Positions 36,252-45,496 of a stretch of DNA of 64,000 bases are shown in pieces. Positions within the stretch are counted from its first letter, which is position 1. Each line of letters starts with the position of its first letter. Source of the DNA: Lysobacterales bacterium 15-68-25 (lineage in GTDB: Bacteria > Pseudomonadota > Gammaproteobacteria > Xanthomonadales > Rhodanobacteraceae); the NCBI GenBank assembly GCA_002279065.1, contig NCKB01000001.1, positions 62,001-126,000 of the forward strand, read 5' to 3'. Below the pieces are notes generated by a model. That model did not search any database. It was given only the letters and a program-made list of their open reading frames with translations, and was not told the DNA's origin. A program made the position numbers and the translations under genes.

Positions 36252-37367
36252 ATGCATGCTGTGCGCTCCCTGGCCGTTCTTGCGACCGCGCTCGCCATGA
36301 CCGCTTCTCCTGCCGCGAATGCCGCCCAATCCCTCGCCCACGAGCCGCCGCTGGCCGACAAGGTGCTGGTGATCGGCCATCGCGGCGCCAGCGCGCTGCG
36401 GCCGGAGCACACCCTGGCCTCCTACGCCAAGGCGATCGCCGATGGCGCGGATTTCATCGAGCCGGACCTGGTGATGACCAGGGACGGCGCGATGGTGGCC
36501 CGTCACGAGAACGAGATCGGCGGCACCACCGACGTCGCCCACCATCCGGAGTTCGCCGGCCGGCGCACCACCAAGACGATCGACGGTCATCGCGCCACCG
36601 GCTGGTTCACCGAGGACTTCACCCTCGCCGAGCTGAAGACCCTGCGCGCCCGCGAGCGGCTGCCGGAGTTGCGCGGCACCGCGTACGACGGCCAGTTCCA
36701 GATCCCCACGCTGGATGAAATCATCGATTTCACCGCCGCCGAGTCGGCCGCGCTGGGCCGCCCCATCGGGCTGATCCCGGAGATCAAGCACGGCACCTAC
36801 TTCCGCGACATCGGCCTGCCGATGGAAGACCGGCTGCTGGCCACGCTCGCCGCCCACGCCTATACGCGCACCGCGCCGGTGGAGATCCAGTCGTTCGAGA
36901 TCGGCAACCTGAAATACCTGCACGACCAGCTCGGCAAGGCGCACCCGAACATCCGCCTGCTGCAGCTGATCGACGATCCGGAGGTGCATCCCGGCGACGT
37001 GCTCGCGGCCGGCGGCACGCTCACCTACGCGCAGATGACCACGCCGGCCGGGCTGGCGGTGATCGCCCGCTATGCCGATGCGATCGGCCCGGACTACCAC
37101 GCGATCATCCCGTACACCGCCGATGGCCACCTGGGCCGGCCGACGTCGCTGGTGCGTGACGCGCATGCCGCGGGGCTTCAGGTGCATCCGTACACCTTCC
37201 GCCCGGAGAACAGCTTCCTGGCGAAGGACTTCTGGCAGGGCAGCGACCCGAACGCCTTCAACGCCCCGGGCATGGTCGCCGAGCTGAAGGTCTATCTGGC
37301 TACCGGCATCGATGCGTTCTTCACCGACGATCCGGCGCTGGGTCGCCAGGCGGTAGACGCGCGCTGA
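36252..37367 (+). CDS. periplasmic glycerophosphodiester phosphodiesterase
   Basis: Hydrolyses glycerophosphodiesters (deacylated phospholipids) to glycerol-3-phosphate and an alcohol, in the periplasm; the GlpQ role. The 371 residues begin with a signal peptide (MHAVRSLAVLATALAMTASPAANA). GDPD-domain motifs follow: catalytic H43 in VIGHRGASALRPEHTLASY, metal ligands E70 and D72 in FIEPDLVMTRDG, histidine in VARHENEIGG, and E in GLIPEIKHGTYF. The ATG at 36252 has GGAGA upstream and gives a clean signal peptide. It is flanked on both sides by TonB receptors. Confidence 0.93.
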   Translation: MHAVRSLAVLATALAMTASPAANAAQSLAHEPPLADKVLVIGHRGASALRPEHTLASYAKAIADGADFIEPDLVMTRDGAMVARHENEIGGTTDVAHHPEFAGRRTTKTIDGHRATGWFTEDFTLAELKTLRARERLPELRGTAYDGQFQIPTLDEIIDFTAAESAALGRPIGLIPEIKHGTYFRDIGLPMEDRLLATLAAHAYTRTAPVEIQSFEIGNLKYLHDQLGKAHPNIRLLQLIDDPEVHPGDVLAAGGTLTYAQMTTPAGLAVIARYADAIGPDYHAIIPYTADGHLGRPTSLVRDAHAAGLQVHPYTFRPENSFLAKDFWQGSDPNAFNAPGMVAELKVYLATGIDAFFTDDPALGRQAVDAR

Positions 37368-37846
37368 GCCGGATCGGCGCGAGAGTGTCACGTTGCGCCA
37401 GCGGCGCCGGGCAGGGCATGCGAGGTCGGCACACGCCACGCCATCATGCCCGCCCTTCCGCGCGCGACTGTGCGCATGCACGCACCCCCGCGTCACGCGA
37501 TCGAAACGGGTGACCGCGTCGCTCGAGCGGGCATGGCGGCAGCGCTCGTCATGCAGGGGATCCGGTCCAGGCTCGCGTGCCGGTGAGCGGAGCGGGTTCC
37601 GCTGGCATGGCGCGGTCGCCTCTCTGATGCCCCATGCCGAGCCGGGGTCAGCGTCGCCGGGGCGGATCCACCCTGTCATGTGACAGTTTTGTTTAGACGT
37701 CCGTTCTTGCGTACACACGGATGTAAACGAATCTTCACGGGCATCGCCCATGCTTCTCCCGATCCGTCCCACGACGACGGTCGTTCTCCCCCTATCTCTC
37801 AGTTTGGCGACAGGTCCCAGGATCTGCGCGCCGAGGATGCCTACGC
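37368..37846. other. 479-base intergenic region before a TonB receptor gene
   Basis: I find no convincing gene here. The notable element is a CTGTCAT-containing repeat at 37673-37690. The segment 37690-37760 is less G+C-rich than its surroundings and may hold the promoter of the following receptor; the remainder shows no obvious structure. Confidence 0.5.
37673..37690 (+). promoter_or_regulatory. candidate PHO box
   Basis: CTGTCAT-GTGA-CAGTTTT: the first half-site is identical to the PhoB consensus and the whole matches 11 of 14 positions. CTGTCA-TG-TGACAG is also a small inverted repeat, so a dimeric regulator of another kind is possible. It lies about 155 bases before the receptor ATG at 37847. 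Confidence 0.35.
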
Positions 37847-40183
37847 ATGTCTTCCCGCTTCCCGCTACGCCGCTCCGGCCTCGCGCTGGCCCTGTTCGCC
37901 GCGCTGCACGGCAACGTCTTCGCTGCCGACGCAACGCCCGTCGCCGCCCCGGCCGATGCTCCGGCCGCCGCCTCGCCAGCCGAGCCTGGCGACAACGCCA
38001 AGCAACTGCAGACGATCTCGGTGATCGCGACCGGCGAAACCCGCCAGGTGCAGACCATCGGCAGCGAGGACATCAAGGCCGCCACGCCGGGTACCAGCGC
38101 GCTGAAGGTGCTCAACGAGCTGCCGGGCGTGAACTTCCAGTCGTCCGATCCCTGGGGCGCCTACGAGTGGTCCACCACGATCAGCCTGCACGGCTTCGAC
38201 CAGAGCCGCCTCGGCTTCACCCTGGACAACATCCCGCTGGGCAACATGGCCTACGGCGTCACCAACGGCCTGCAGGTGACCCGTGCGATCAGCTCGGACA
38301 ACATCGCCTCGGTACAGCTGGCGCAGGGCGCCGGCGCGCTGGGTACGCCGTCCAGTTCCAACCTCGGCGGCACGGTGCAGTTCTACTCGGCCGATCCGGA
38401 AGCCAAGGCCGGCGCGCGCGTCGACCAGGCGATCGGTTCGGACAACACCCGCCGCACCTACGTGCGCCTGGATACCGGTGACTTCCACGGCCTCTCCACG
38501 TACGTGTCCTACAACCACGCCAGCACCGACAAGTGGAAGGGCTACGGCTCGCAGCGCTCCAACCAGATCAACCTGAAGTCGGTCTACCAGTGGGGCGAGG
38601 GCAACCGCATCAGCCTGTTCGTCGACAGCTCCAAGCGCAAGGAATACGACTACCAGGATCTGTCGCTGACCAGCCAGCGCGTGCTGGGCTGGAACTACGA
38701 CTACTACCAGCCGGACTGGAGCAAGGCGGTGCAGGCGGCGACCGCCTACCAGACCACCGGCCAGTACAACGGCGTGGCCAATGGCTACCCGAGCGAGCTG
38801 GCCGGCCTGCCCGCCGACTACGACTGGCTGGACGCCAACTACTACGCCGGCGGCGGCATCCGCCACGACAACCTGGCCGGCCTGAGCGGCAGCTTCAATT
38901 TCGGCGAAAACCTGACCTGGAACCTGGGCACCTACTACCACGGCGACCGCGGCGAGGGTCAGTGGACCACGCCGTACACCCCGTCGCCGGCTTCGGGCGT
39001 ACCGCTGGCCCTGCGCACCACCGACTACGGCCTGGACCGCTACGGCCTGACCAGCTCGCTGCAGTACACGCTGGGCAACAACGACATCGAAGTGGGCGTG
39101 TGGGGCGAGAACTCGAAGAACAACATCGAGCGCAACTACTTCAACCTGTACGGCGCGTACACCGGCCTGTGGACCATCTATGACGGCGAGACGCCGTTCT
39201 ACCGCGCGTTCCTGCAGCACTACACCTACAACACGCGGATGGTGTACGCCGAGGACACCCTGCACCTGATGGACGGCCGGCTGACCGTGAACTTCGGCGC
39301 CAAGTCGCTGCGCTCCACCACCACCTCGGCCTCGCGGGTGCCGACCGGTGCCTACGCGCAGGGCAGCATCAAGGCCAGCGACGGCTTCCTGCCGCAGGCG
39401 GGCGTGGACTACCGGATCGACGACTTCCAGGACGTCTACGCCTCGTACAGCAAGAACATCAACGCCTACGGCGCCCTGCCGTTCGCCACCTCCCAGGCGG
39501 CGTTCGACGCCAGCAAGGGCACGCTCAAGCCGGAAGGCTCGCAGACGCTGGAAGCGGGCTACCGCGTGCGCGGCGCCACGTATGAAGCGGCGGCCGACCT
39601 GTACTACACGCGCTTCACCAACCGCCTGCTGCAGACCACCCCGTGCTCGGCCGTGCAGACCTGCGCCAGCCAGCTCAACAACGTCGGCAGCGTGGACAGC
39701 CGCGGCGCCGACCTGTCGCTGATCTGGCGCCCGGTCGAAGGCATGCGCTGGCTCAACACGCTGTCCTACGGCAGCACCAAGTACCAGGACGACTACCTCA
39801 ACGGCGGTGTGGTCGCGACCAAGGGCAAGTACGTGGTGGGCATCCCGAGCTGGATGTTCACCTCCGGCCTGAGCTACGGCGTGGGTGGCTGGAACTTCAC
39901 CGTGGACGGCAAGTTCACCGGCAAGCGCTACATCACCTACACCAACGACTCGTTCGTGCCCTCGTACTGGCTGTTCAACGCCGGCGCGAGCTACGACTTC
40001 GGTGCGCTGGCCGGCCTGAGCGACCTGCGCCTGGCGCTCAATGTGACCAACCTGACCGGTAAGCACTACTTCGCCACCACCGGCACCAACGGCTACGTGG
40101 CCGCCGATCCCAACGGCTACAACCAGACCCTGCAGGCCGGTGCGCCGCGCCAGGTGTTCTTCAACGTCAGCGCGAAGTTCTGA
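37847..40183 (+). CDS. TonB-dependent receptor, possibly for a phosphate-containing ligand
   Basis: 778 residues: signal peptide (about 1-27, ending near VFAAD), plug with IGSEDIKAATPGTSALKVLNELPGVNF, ISLHGFDQSRLGFTLDNIPLGNM and SVQLAQGAGALGTPSSSNLGGTV, then a beta barrel whose last residues are RQVFFNVSAKF, the usual terminal phenylalanine. The ligand cannot be read from sequence. Position between a GlpQ-like diesterase and a phospholipase C-like phosphoesterase, with a candidate PHO box upstream, suggests uptake of phosphate esters (inference). Confidence 0.9.
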   Translation: MSSRFPLRRSGLALALFAALHGNVFAADATPVAAPADAPAAASPAEPGDNAKQLQTISVIATGETRQVQTIGSEDIKAATPGTSALKVLNELPGVNFQSSDPWGAYEWSTTISLHGFDQSRLGFTLDNIPLGNMAYGVTNGLQVTRAISSDNIASVQLAQGAGALGTPSSSNLGGTVQFYSADPEAKAGARVDQAIGSDNTRRTYVRLDTGDFHGLSTYVSYNHASTDKWKGYGSQRSNQINLKSVYQWGEGNRISLFVDSSKRKEYDYQDLSLTSQRVLGWNYDYYQPDWSKAVQAATAYQTTGQYNGVANGYPSELAGLPADYDWLDANYYAGGGIRHDNLAGLSGSFNFGENLTWNLGTYYHGDRGEGQWTTPYTPSPASGVPLALRTTDYGLDRYGLTSSLQYTLGNNDIEVGVWGENSKNNIERNYFNLYGAYTGLWTIYDGETPFYRAFLQHYTYNTRMVYAEDTLHLMDGRLTVNFGAKSLRSTTTSASRVPTGAYAQGSIKASDGFLPQAGVDYRIDDFQDVYASYSKNINAYGALPFATSQAAFDASKGTLKPEGSQTLEAGYRVRGATYEAAADLYYTRFTNRLLQTTPCSAVQTCASQLNNVGSVDSRGADLSLIWRPVEGMRWLNTLSYGSTKYQDDYLNGGVVATKGKYVVGIPSWMFTSGLSYGVGGWNFTVDGKFTGKRYITYTNDSFVPSYWLFNAGASYDFGALAGLSDLRLALNVTNLTGKHYFATTGTNGYVAADPNGYNQTLQAGAPRQVFFNVSAKF

Positions 40184-40267
40184 CCTTCGCCGCGTCGCCC
40201 GCCGCCATCCCTGCATGGCGGTGGGCGACGACGGGGTGGAACGCCCCTGTCACATCCACGCGCGACA

Positions 40268-40285
40268 CTGTCCGCGTCCTGTTTG
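40268..40285 (+). promoter_or_regulatory. possible PHO-box-like direct repeat
   Basis: CTGTCCG-CGTC-CTGTTTG is a direct repeat with exactly 11-base periodicity, preceded 21 bases upstream by CTGTCAC (40247-40253). The repeat matches the PhoB consensus at 9 of 14 positions. It is 60 bases before the phosphoesterase lipoprotein gene. Confidence 0.35.
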
Positions 40286-40346
40286 ATTTGGCCGTCGATG
40301 GCGATACCTCGCTCGACGGCTTTCCCGTGCCTATCGAGACCGATTG

Positions 40347-42770
40347 ATGAAACGTCGCCTGCTGCCGCTCGCCCTGATGCTCCCGCTCGCCGCCTGCCAC
40401 CACGGGGCACCCCCGGTCGACGGCAAGGTCCATGTCGCGGTCAGCGGCGTGGTCGGCGGCGCCGTGCCGGTGGCCGGCGTGCCGGTGACGGCCACCGATC
40501 ACAGCGGACGGCACACCGTGTCCGCCGTGACGGATGCGCAGGGGCATTACTCGCTGGTCGTCGATGGCGTGGGTCCGTTCGTGCTGACCGCGCCTGGTGC
40601 AGACAGCGACGGCGCTCCGGTCACGCTGTCCGCTGCCTTCGTGCCGGCGCAGGGACAGGCGCGCGCGGTGGTGAACATCAACCCGGTCACCGCCCTGTTG
40701 GCCCAGCGCGCGTTGGGTGACGTGCCGCAGGTGGCACCGGACGCGGGCCGGATGGCGGCTGTCACCGACGCGGGCATCACGGCTGCCGCGAAGGACGTCT
40801 CCGGCGTGCTCGCTCCCCTCTACACCGCGTTCCACGTGCCGGCCGCGCTGGCGGCCGATCCGTCGAGCGAGGCGGACTTCCGGGCCGGCTCGCGCACGCC
40901 GCTGGCCGAGCTGTTCTCGGTGGTCCACTTCGACCTGCACGATGGCGCGGTAAGCGTCGGCAGCGGTGCCGATCGCGCCGTGGTCACGATCCCGGCGCGC
41001 GGGCCGCTTTCCGCCGCCGTGCCGGCGCGCGCCGCGGCATCGGCGCTGGCGCTGGCGAACGGGCCGACCACCACGCCGATCCAGCACGTGATCGTGGTGA
41101 TCGGCGAGAACCAGACCTTCGACGGCCTGTTCGGTGGTTATGCGCCGCCGAAGGGGCAGACCGTGAACAACCTCCTGTCCGAGGGCATCATCAACGCCGA
41201 CGGCACGCCGGGTCCGAACTTCGCGCTGGCCGCGCAGAGCCAGGCCAAGCCGCAGACCAGCTACACCCTGCAGCCCGAGCGCGCCGGTGCGTACGCCACG
41301 CTGCCGCAGCCGCAGCAGATCGGCGAGATGAACCCGGTGACCTTCCAGGCCGCCGGCGGCACGCCGGACACGCGCTTCCCCGCCGACCTGCCGAACGGTC
41401 CGTTCCAGATCACCCGCTACGTGCCCTACATCAATGCCGGCAAGAGCGGCCTGGACGCGGCGGTGCGCACCGGCGACCCGGTGCATCGCTTCTTCCAGAT
41501 GTGGCAGCAGACCGGCGGCGACAACCACAAGCTGGACATGTTCACCTGGGTGGCGGACAGCACCGGGCAGGGCGGTGACACCAAGGGTGTGAGCCCGGCC
41601 AACCCGTCGCAGGGCGGCGAGCTGATGGGCTTCATGAACATGTCCGCCGGCGATGCGCCGCTGTTCGACGCGCTGGCGAAGCAGTACGCGCTGAGCGACA
41701 ACTACCACCAGTCGATCATGGGTGGCACCGGCGACAACTTCTTCGCCATCGCCACCGCCGACGTGCCGTTCTTCAACCGCGACGGCAAGCCGGCGATGCC
41801 GCCGGCCAACCAGATCGAGAACCCGGAGCCGATGCCGGGCACGGCCAACTTCTACACCCGCGACGGCTACGAGGGCGGCTCGTACGTGAACTGCGCCGAT
41901 CCGAAGCAGCCGGGCGTGGCGCCGATCCTGGCCTTCCTCGCGGAGCGCCACATCCCCAGCAAGTGCGCGCCCGACACCTACTATCTGGTGAACAACTACA
42001 ACCCCGGCTACGACATGGACGGTAAGCCGCAGCCGATCGGTCCGGACAACTACAACTACCCGCCGCAGACCGTGCCGACCATTGCCGAGGCGCTGGCGCA
42101 AAAGGGCGTTAGCTGGAAGTGGTACACCGGCGGGCGCGATGCGGCCGACGTCGCCGCCGAGACCGCCGCTTACCACGTGCCGGTCGCCAAGGCGCAGATG
42201 CTCCAGTACAACAACATCGGCGATCCGCTGGTGGCGTCGGCGAAGGTGATGGGCGATCCGACGCTGAAGTCCGGCCTGGCCGGCCTGGCCACGTTCGACG
42301 AGGACCTCGCCCACCACACCCTGCCGGCGGTGTCTTTCGTGGTGCCGAAGAACCTCGACAGCGGCCATCCGGGCTACTCCGCGCCGGCCAGCTACGAGGC
42401 CTTCCTCAAGACACTGCTGGCCAAGGTGCAGGCCGATCCCGAGCTGTGGGCGCACACCGCGATCCTGATCACCACCGACGAAGGCGGCGGCCACTTCGAC
42501 ACCGGCTACATCCAGAGCGTGGATTTCTTCGGCGACGGACCGCGCATCTCGATGCTCGCGGTGTCGCCCTATGCGCGCAAGGGCGTGGTGGACCATGCCT
42601 ACCAGGATCACGCCTCGATCCTGAAATTCATCGAGCGCAACTGGCGCCTGGCACCGCTGTCGCCGCGCAGCCGCGACAACCTGCCTAACCCGGTCGTGAC
42701 GCCCGCCAAGCCGTACCAGCCGATCAACGGGCCGGCAGTGGGCGACCTGATGTCGATGTTCCAGTTCTGA
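40347..42770 (+). CDS. phosphoesterase lipoprotein (phospholipase C / acid phosphatase AcpA family)
   Basis: 807 residues with a lipoprotein signal (MLPLAAC, C17), then a carboxypeptidase-regulatory-like/Ig-like domain (about 25-95: GKVHVAVSGVVGGAVPVAGVPVTATDHSGRH in pieces), a linker, and a C-terminal phosphoesterase domain (PF04185 type) from about residue 245. Its motifs are HVIVVIGENQTFDGLFGGY, MGGTGDNFFAIATADVPFF, SFVVPKNLDSGHPGYS and TAILITTDEGGGHFD. The family hydrolyses phospholipids or phosphomonoesters. The N-terminal regulatory-type domain is not part of the minimal family and may anchor the enzyme to a partner or to the membrane surface. The peroxidase gene follows after 41 bases, probably co-transcribed. 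Confidence 0.9.
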   Translation: MKRRLLPLALMLPLAACHHGAPPVDGKVHVAVSGVVGGAVPVAGVPVTATDHSGRHTVSAVTDAQGHYSLVVDGVGPFVLTAPGADSDGAPVTLSAAFVPAQGQARAVVNINPVTALLAQRALGDVPQVAPDAGRMAAVTDAGITAAAKDVSGVLAPLYTAFHVPAALAADPSSEADFRAGSRTPLAELFSVVHFDLHDGAVSVGSGADRAVVTIPARGPLSAAVPARAAASALALANGPTTTPIQHVIVVIGENQTFDGLFGGYAPPKGQTVNNLLSEGIINADGTPGPNFALAAQSQAKPQTSYTLQPERAGAYATLPQPQQIGEMNPVTFQAAGGTPDTRFPADLPNGPFQITRYVPYINAGKSGLDAAVRTGDPVHRFFQMWQQTGGDNHKLDMFTWVADSTGQGGDTKGVSPANPSQGGELMGFMNMSAGDAPLFDALAKQYALSDNYHQSIMGGTGDNFFAIATADVPFFNRDGKPAMPPANQIENPEPMPGTANFYTRDGYEGGSYVNCADPKQPGVAPILAFLAERHIPSKCAPDTYYLVNNYNPGYDMDGKPQPIGPDNYNYPPQTVPTIAEALAQKGVSWKWYTGGRDAADVAAETAAYHVPVAKAQMLQYNNIGDPLVASAKVMGDPTLKSGLAGLATFDEDLAHHTLPAVSFVVPKNLDSGHPGYSAPASYEAFLKTLLAKVQADPELWAHTAILITTDEGGGHFDTGYIQSVDFFGDGPRISMLAVSPYARKGVVDHAYQDHASILKFIERNWRLAPLSPRSRDNLPNPVVTPAKPYQPINGPAVGDLMSMFQF

Positions 42771-42811
42771 TCCGAACGACCGACGGCGGCATCCCGCCGT
42801 CGGCTGGCCCG

Positions 42812-44158
42812 ATGCACTGTCTTGCGAACACCTGGCGTGGCCTGCGTGCCGCCGTCGCTCTTGCGGTGACGGCGGCTGCCGCGTGCGTCGGCGGCGGCTG
42901 GTCGGTCGCCGCCGCGAGCCGGCCGGTGGACACCACGCCGGCCGACGCGGCGATCCGCCAGTGGGTGCGTTATCCATCGATACCCGACCACCTCAGTGCG
43001 CAGGCTGAGCTGGGCAAAAGGCTCTTCTTCGATACCACCCTGTCGGCCTCGAAGCGGATGTCCTGCGCCAGCTGCCACAGCCCGGCGCATGCCTACGGGC
43101 CACCGAACGGACGCGCCGTGCAGTTGGGTGGGCCGCACCTCGATCGCGCCGGTACCCGCGCCGTGCCCTCGCTGCGCTACCTCGATCACACGCCACTGTT
43201 CAGCCTCGACGCCTTCACGCCGGGCTCGGAGGACGCCGAGTACGAAGGCCCGCGCGGTGGTTTCACTCGCGATGGCCGCGCTGCTTCGCGCCAGCAGCAG
43301 GCAGCGATCCCGCTGCTTGACCGCAACGAGATGGCCAATGCCGATCCGCAGGCGGTGGTCGCGGCGGTGCGCGATGGCCCCCATGCCGCATCGTTCCGGC
43401 AGGTGTTCGGTGCGGATGTGTTCGCGCATCCGGAACAGGCGTTCGCGGACATCGGCGCGGCGCTGGCCGCGTTCCAGGCCGAGGACCCGAGCTTCCATCC
43501 CTACACCAGCAAGTTCGATGCGGTGATGTCCGGCCACGCCCGCTTCACCGCGCAGGAGTTGCGCGGCTACGCGCTGTTCAACAACCCGCGCAAGGGCAAC
43601 TGCGCGTCCTGTCACATCGACGTGCCGGGGCCGGGCGGCCGCCCCGCGGCGTTCACCGATTACGCCTACGCGGCACTCGGCGTGCCGCGCAACCCGGCGA
43701 TCCGGGCCAACCGCGATCCCCGTTATTTCGACCTGGGTCTGTGCGGCCCCTACCGCCCCGACCTGCGCGGGCAGGCGCGCTACTGCGGCATGTTCAAGAC
43801 GCCGACGCTGCGCAATGCGGCCACGCGCCGGGTGTTCTTCCACAACGGCGCCTTCCGTTCGCTTGAAGACGTGGTGGCCTTTTACGTCCAGCGCGACACC
43901 GATCCGGCCAAGTGGTACCCGCGGGCGCACGGCAAGGTGATCGCCTACGACGACCTGCCGCCGCGCTACCGCGGCAACGTCGACCGCACCGACGCGCCGA
44001 TGGATCGCGGCAAGGGCGCGAAGCCGGCGCTGGATGCCAGCGGGATCGCCGACGTGGTGGCCTTCCTGCGCACGCTGGATGATGGCTATTCCGCCACCGC
44101 GGGCGCGCCTGCGGTGCGTGCCGCTGGTGCCAGGACCGTGGCGCCGGATCCGAACTAG
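42812..44158 (+). CDS. dihaem cytochrome c peroxidase family protein (CCP/MauG-like)
   Basis: 448 residues with an N-terminal export signal (about 1-36) and two CXXCH haem c sites, CASCHS at C85-H89 and a second CASCH near residue 270, within ELGKRLFFDTTLSASKRMSC and GYALFNNPRKGNCASC. Later blocks MFKTPTLRNAATRRVFFHNGAF and VAFLRTLDDGY fit the CCP/MauG family, which reduces peroxide or oxidises protein side chains in the periplasm. It follows the phosphoesterase gene closely. Its TAG stop overlaps the oppositely oriented TAG of the next gene at CTAG. The physiological partner is unknown. Confidence 0.9.
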   Translation: MHCLANTWRGLRAAVALAVTAAAACVGGGWSVAAASRPVDTTPADAAIRQWVRYPSIPDHLSAQAELGKRLFFDTTLSASKRMSCASCHSPAHAYGPPNGRAVQLGGPHLDRAGTRAVPSLRYLDHTPLFSLDAFTPGSEDAEYEGPRGGFTRDGRAASRQQQAAIPLLDRNEMANADPQAVVAAVRDGPHAASFRQVFGADVFAHPEQAFADIGAALAAFQAEDPSFHPYTSKFDAVMSGHARFTAQELRGYALFNNPRKGNCASCHIDVPGPGGRPAAFTDYAYAALGVPRNPAIRANRDPRYFDLGLCGPYRPDLRGQARYCGMFKTPTLRNAATRRVFFHNGAFRSLEDVVAFYVQRDTDPAKWYPRAHGKVIAYDDLPPRYRGNVDRTDAPMDRGKGAKPALDASGIADVVAFLRTLDDGYSATAGAPAVRAAGARTVAPDPN

Positions 44159-44628
44159 CCGATACGGATCTGGCCCACGGGAGTTCCGGCGGGCAAGGCC
44201 GACACCTGCCGATGGATCTGCCCGGCGATAGAGAAATGGACCGCGATGTCACTCGGCTCGATATTCGATAGGGCATATTCGCCGCCAAGCACGGGCGGCC
44301 TGCGGAAACTGTAGATCTGTCCGGCACCGAGCACGCAGCCAGCCTGCTTCAGGTCGGCCACCAACCTCGGGACAAAGAACTCGACGACGAAATTCCTGTC
44401 GCCGAGCAGGGACCGGAAGTGATTTTCCGATGGGGCAACCGGCTGCATCTTGCCGGCTGCCACGTCGAGAAAGTGCACCGATTCATCCGTGGCGTCCTGC
44501 ACGAAGGCATCGCCCGCGGCGGTGAGCAGGATGGCCTGGCGATCCGGCCCGATCAGCCAGCGCCAGTCGTCCAGCAGTGCGTTGCGGTCGAGGTGGCTGA
44601 AGTCCACCGTCAGATCGTTCAGGGTCAT
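44155..44628 (-). CDS. DUF1851 (T6SS immunity protein Tdi1-like) protein
   Basis: 157 residues beginning MTLNDLTVDFSHLDRNALLDDW, with GPDRQAILLTAAGDAFVQDA, VHFLDVAAGKMQPVA, VLGAGQIYSFRRPPVLGGEY and IAVHFSIAGQIHRQVSALP. This is the DUF1851 / Tdi1 C-terminal fold, members of which neutralise Tde DNase effectors of type VI secretion. No effector or secretion gene is nearby, so this is an orphan. GGGAG precedes the ATG at 44628. It could be an acquired immunity gene or a housekeeping paralogue; family assignment is moderately sure, function is not. Confidence 0.75.
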   Translation of the reverse strand: MTLNDLTVDFSHLDRNALLDDWRWLIGPDRQAILLTAAGDAFVQDATDESVHFLDVAAGKMQPVAPSENHFRSLLGDRNFVVEFFVPRLVADLKQAGCVLGAGQIYSFRRPPVLGGEYALSNIEPSDIAVHFSIAGQIHRQVSALPAGTPVGQIRIG

Positions 44629-44752
44629 CGGAAGGGTCTCCCGTGCAGCAGCTCGCCAGGTCTTCCATGAGAGCGACGCGGCCAGGTATCCCGGCTTGCG
44701 CTCCCGACGCCGATCCATGATAGACAACGTCGTCGTTCCCAGGCGCCACAAC

Positions 44753-45496
44753 ATGCCAGCTTCCCAGTCAATTCAGCGCGCCATAGCCCGCTCGCCCGAA
44801 CCCGCCCGATGGCTGGTCCGGTGCATCCTCCTGGCAGCGGTCGGGGCCATCCTTGGTGCCCTGCTGGCCGGATCGGACGCTGCCGACGGCTGGCGCTGGC
44901 TGCACTGGATCTGCAAGCCGCTGGCGACGGTGCTGCTCCTGTCGATGGCTTGGCGCGCGAGGCCGCCGTTGTCGCTGCGCTATCGCCGACGTGTGCTGAT
45001 CGGTCTGGGCTTCGCCCTGCTCGGCGACGTGCTGCTGATGCTGCCCGGCGATCTGTTCGTGCCGGGGCTGGCCGCGTTCCTGCTCGGGCATCTGGCCTTC
45101 CTCGCCGCCTGGCTGGACGACAGCCGCTTCGCCGTGCGTCCACTCGGGCTGCTGGCCTGTCTGCTGGCTGCCATCGGCCTGCTGTGGCTGCTGTGGCCGT
45201 CTGTCGCTGCGCCGTTGCGGGTGCCGGTGGTGGTCTACGCGCTGGTGCTGGCGACCATGGCTGGGCAGGCGGTGGGTCGCGCCTGGCAACACACCGCCGC
45301 CGGCGATGCGCTCGCGCGGCCGGCGCGTCGCGCCGCACTCGGCGCGCTGCTGTTCATGGCCAGCGACAGCCTGCTGGCGTGGGATCGCTTCCGCCACGCG
45401 TTGCCATGGTCTGCGCTGTGGGTGCTCGGCACCTACTACCCGGCGATCGGCCTGATCGCATGGTCGGTGCGGCGCGGACCCGACCGCGCCCGCTGA
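44753..45496 (+). CDS. YhhN-family membrane protein (lysoplasmalogenase-like)
   Basis: 247 residues with seven to eight hydrophobic segments. Family features are WICKPLATVLLLSMAWRA, YRRRVLIGLGFALLGDVLLML, FLLGHLAFLAAW, GALLFMASDSLLAWDRF and the C-terminal LGTYYPAIGLIAWS; the polar GDxxLM and SDSxLA motifs are those of TMEM86/YhhN proteins, which hydrolyse the vinyl ether of lysoplasmalogens. The activity has not been shown for every bacterial member. Start uncertain: ATG at 44753 fits the family better than an in-frame ATG at 44717. Confidence 0.82.
   Translation: MPASQSIQRAIARSPEPARWLVRCILLAAVGAILGALLAGSDAADGWRWLHWICKPLATVLLLSMAWRARPPLSLRYRRRVLIGLGFALLGDVLLMLPGDLFVPGLAAFLLGHLAFLAAWLDDSRFAVRPLGLLACLLAAIGLLWLLWPSVAAPLRVPVVVYALVLATMAGQAVGRAWQHTAAGDALARPARRAALGALLFMASDSLLAWDRFRHALPWSALWVLGTYYPAIGLIAWSVRRGPDRAR

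Noticed and set aside
40167-42977. A 936-codon open frame on the minus strand
   Set aside because: Antisense to the phosphoesterase lipoprotein, whose signal peptide and catalytic motifs are unmistakable.
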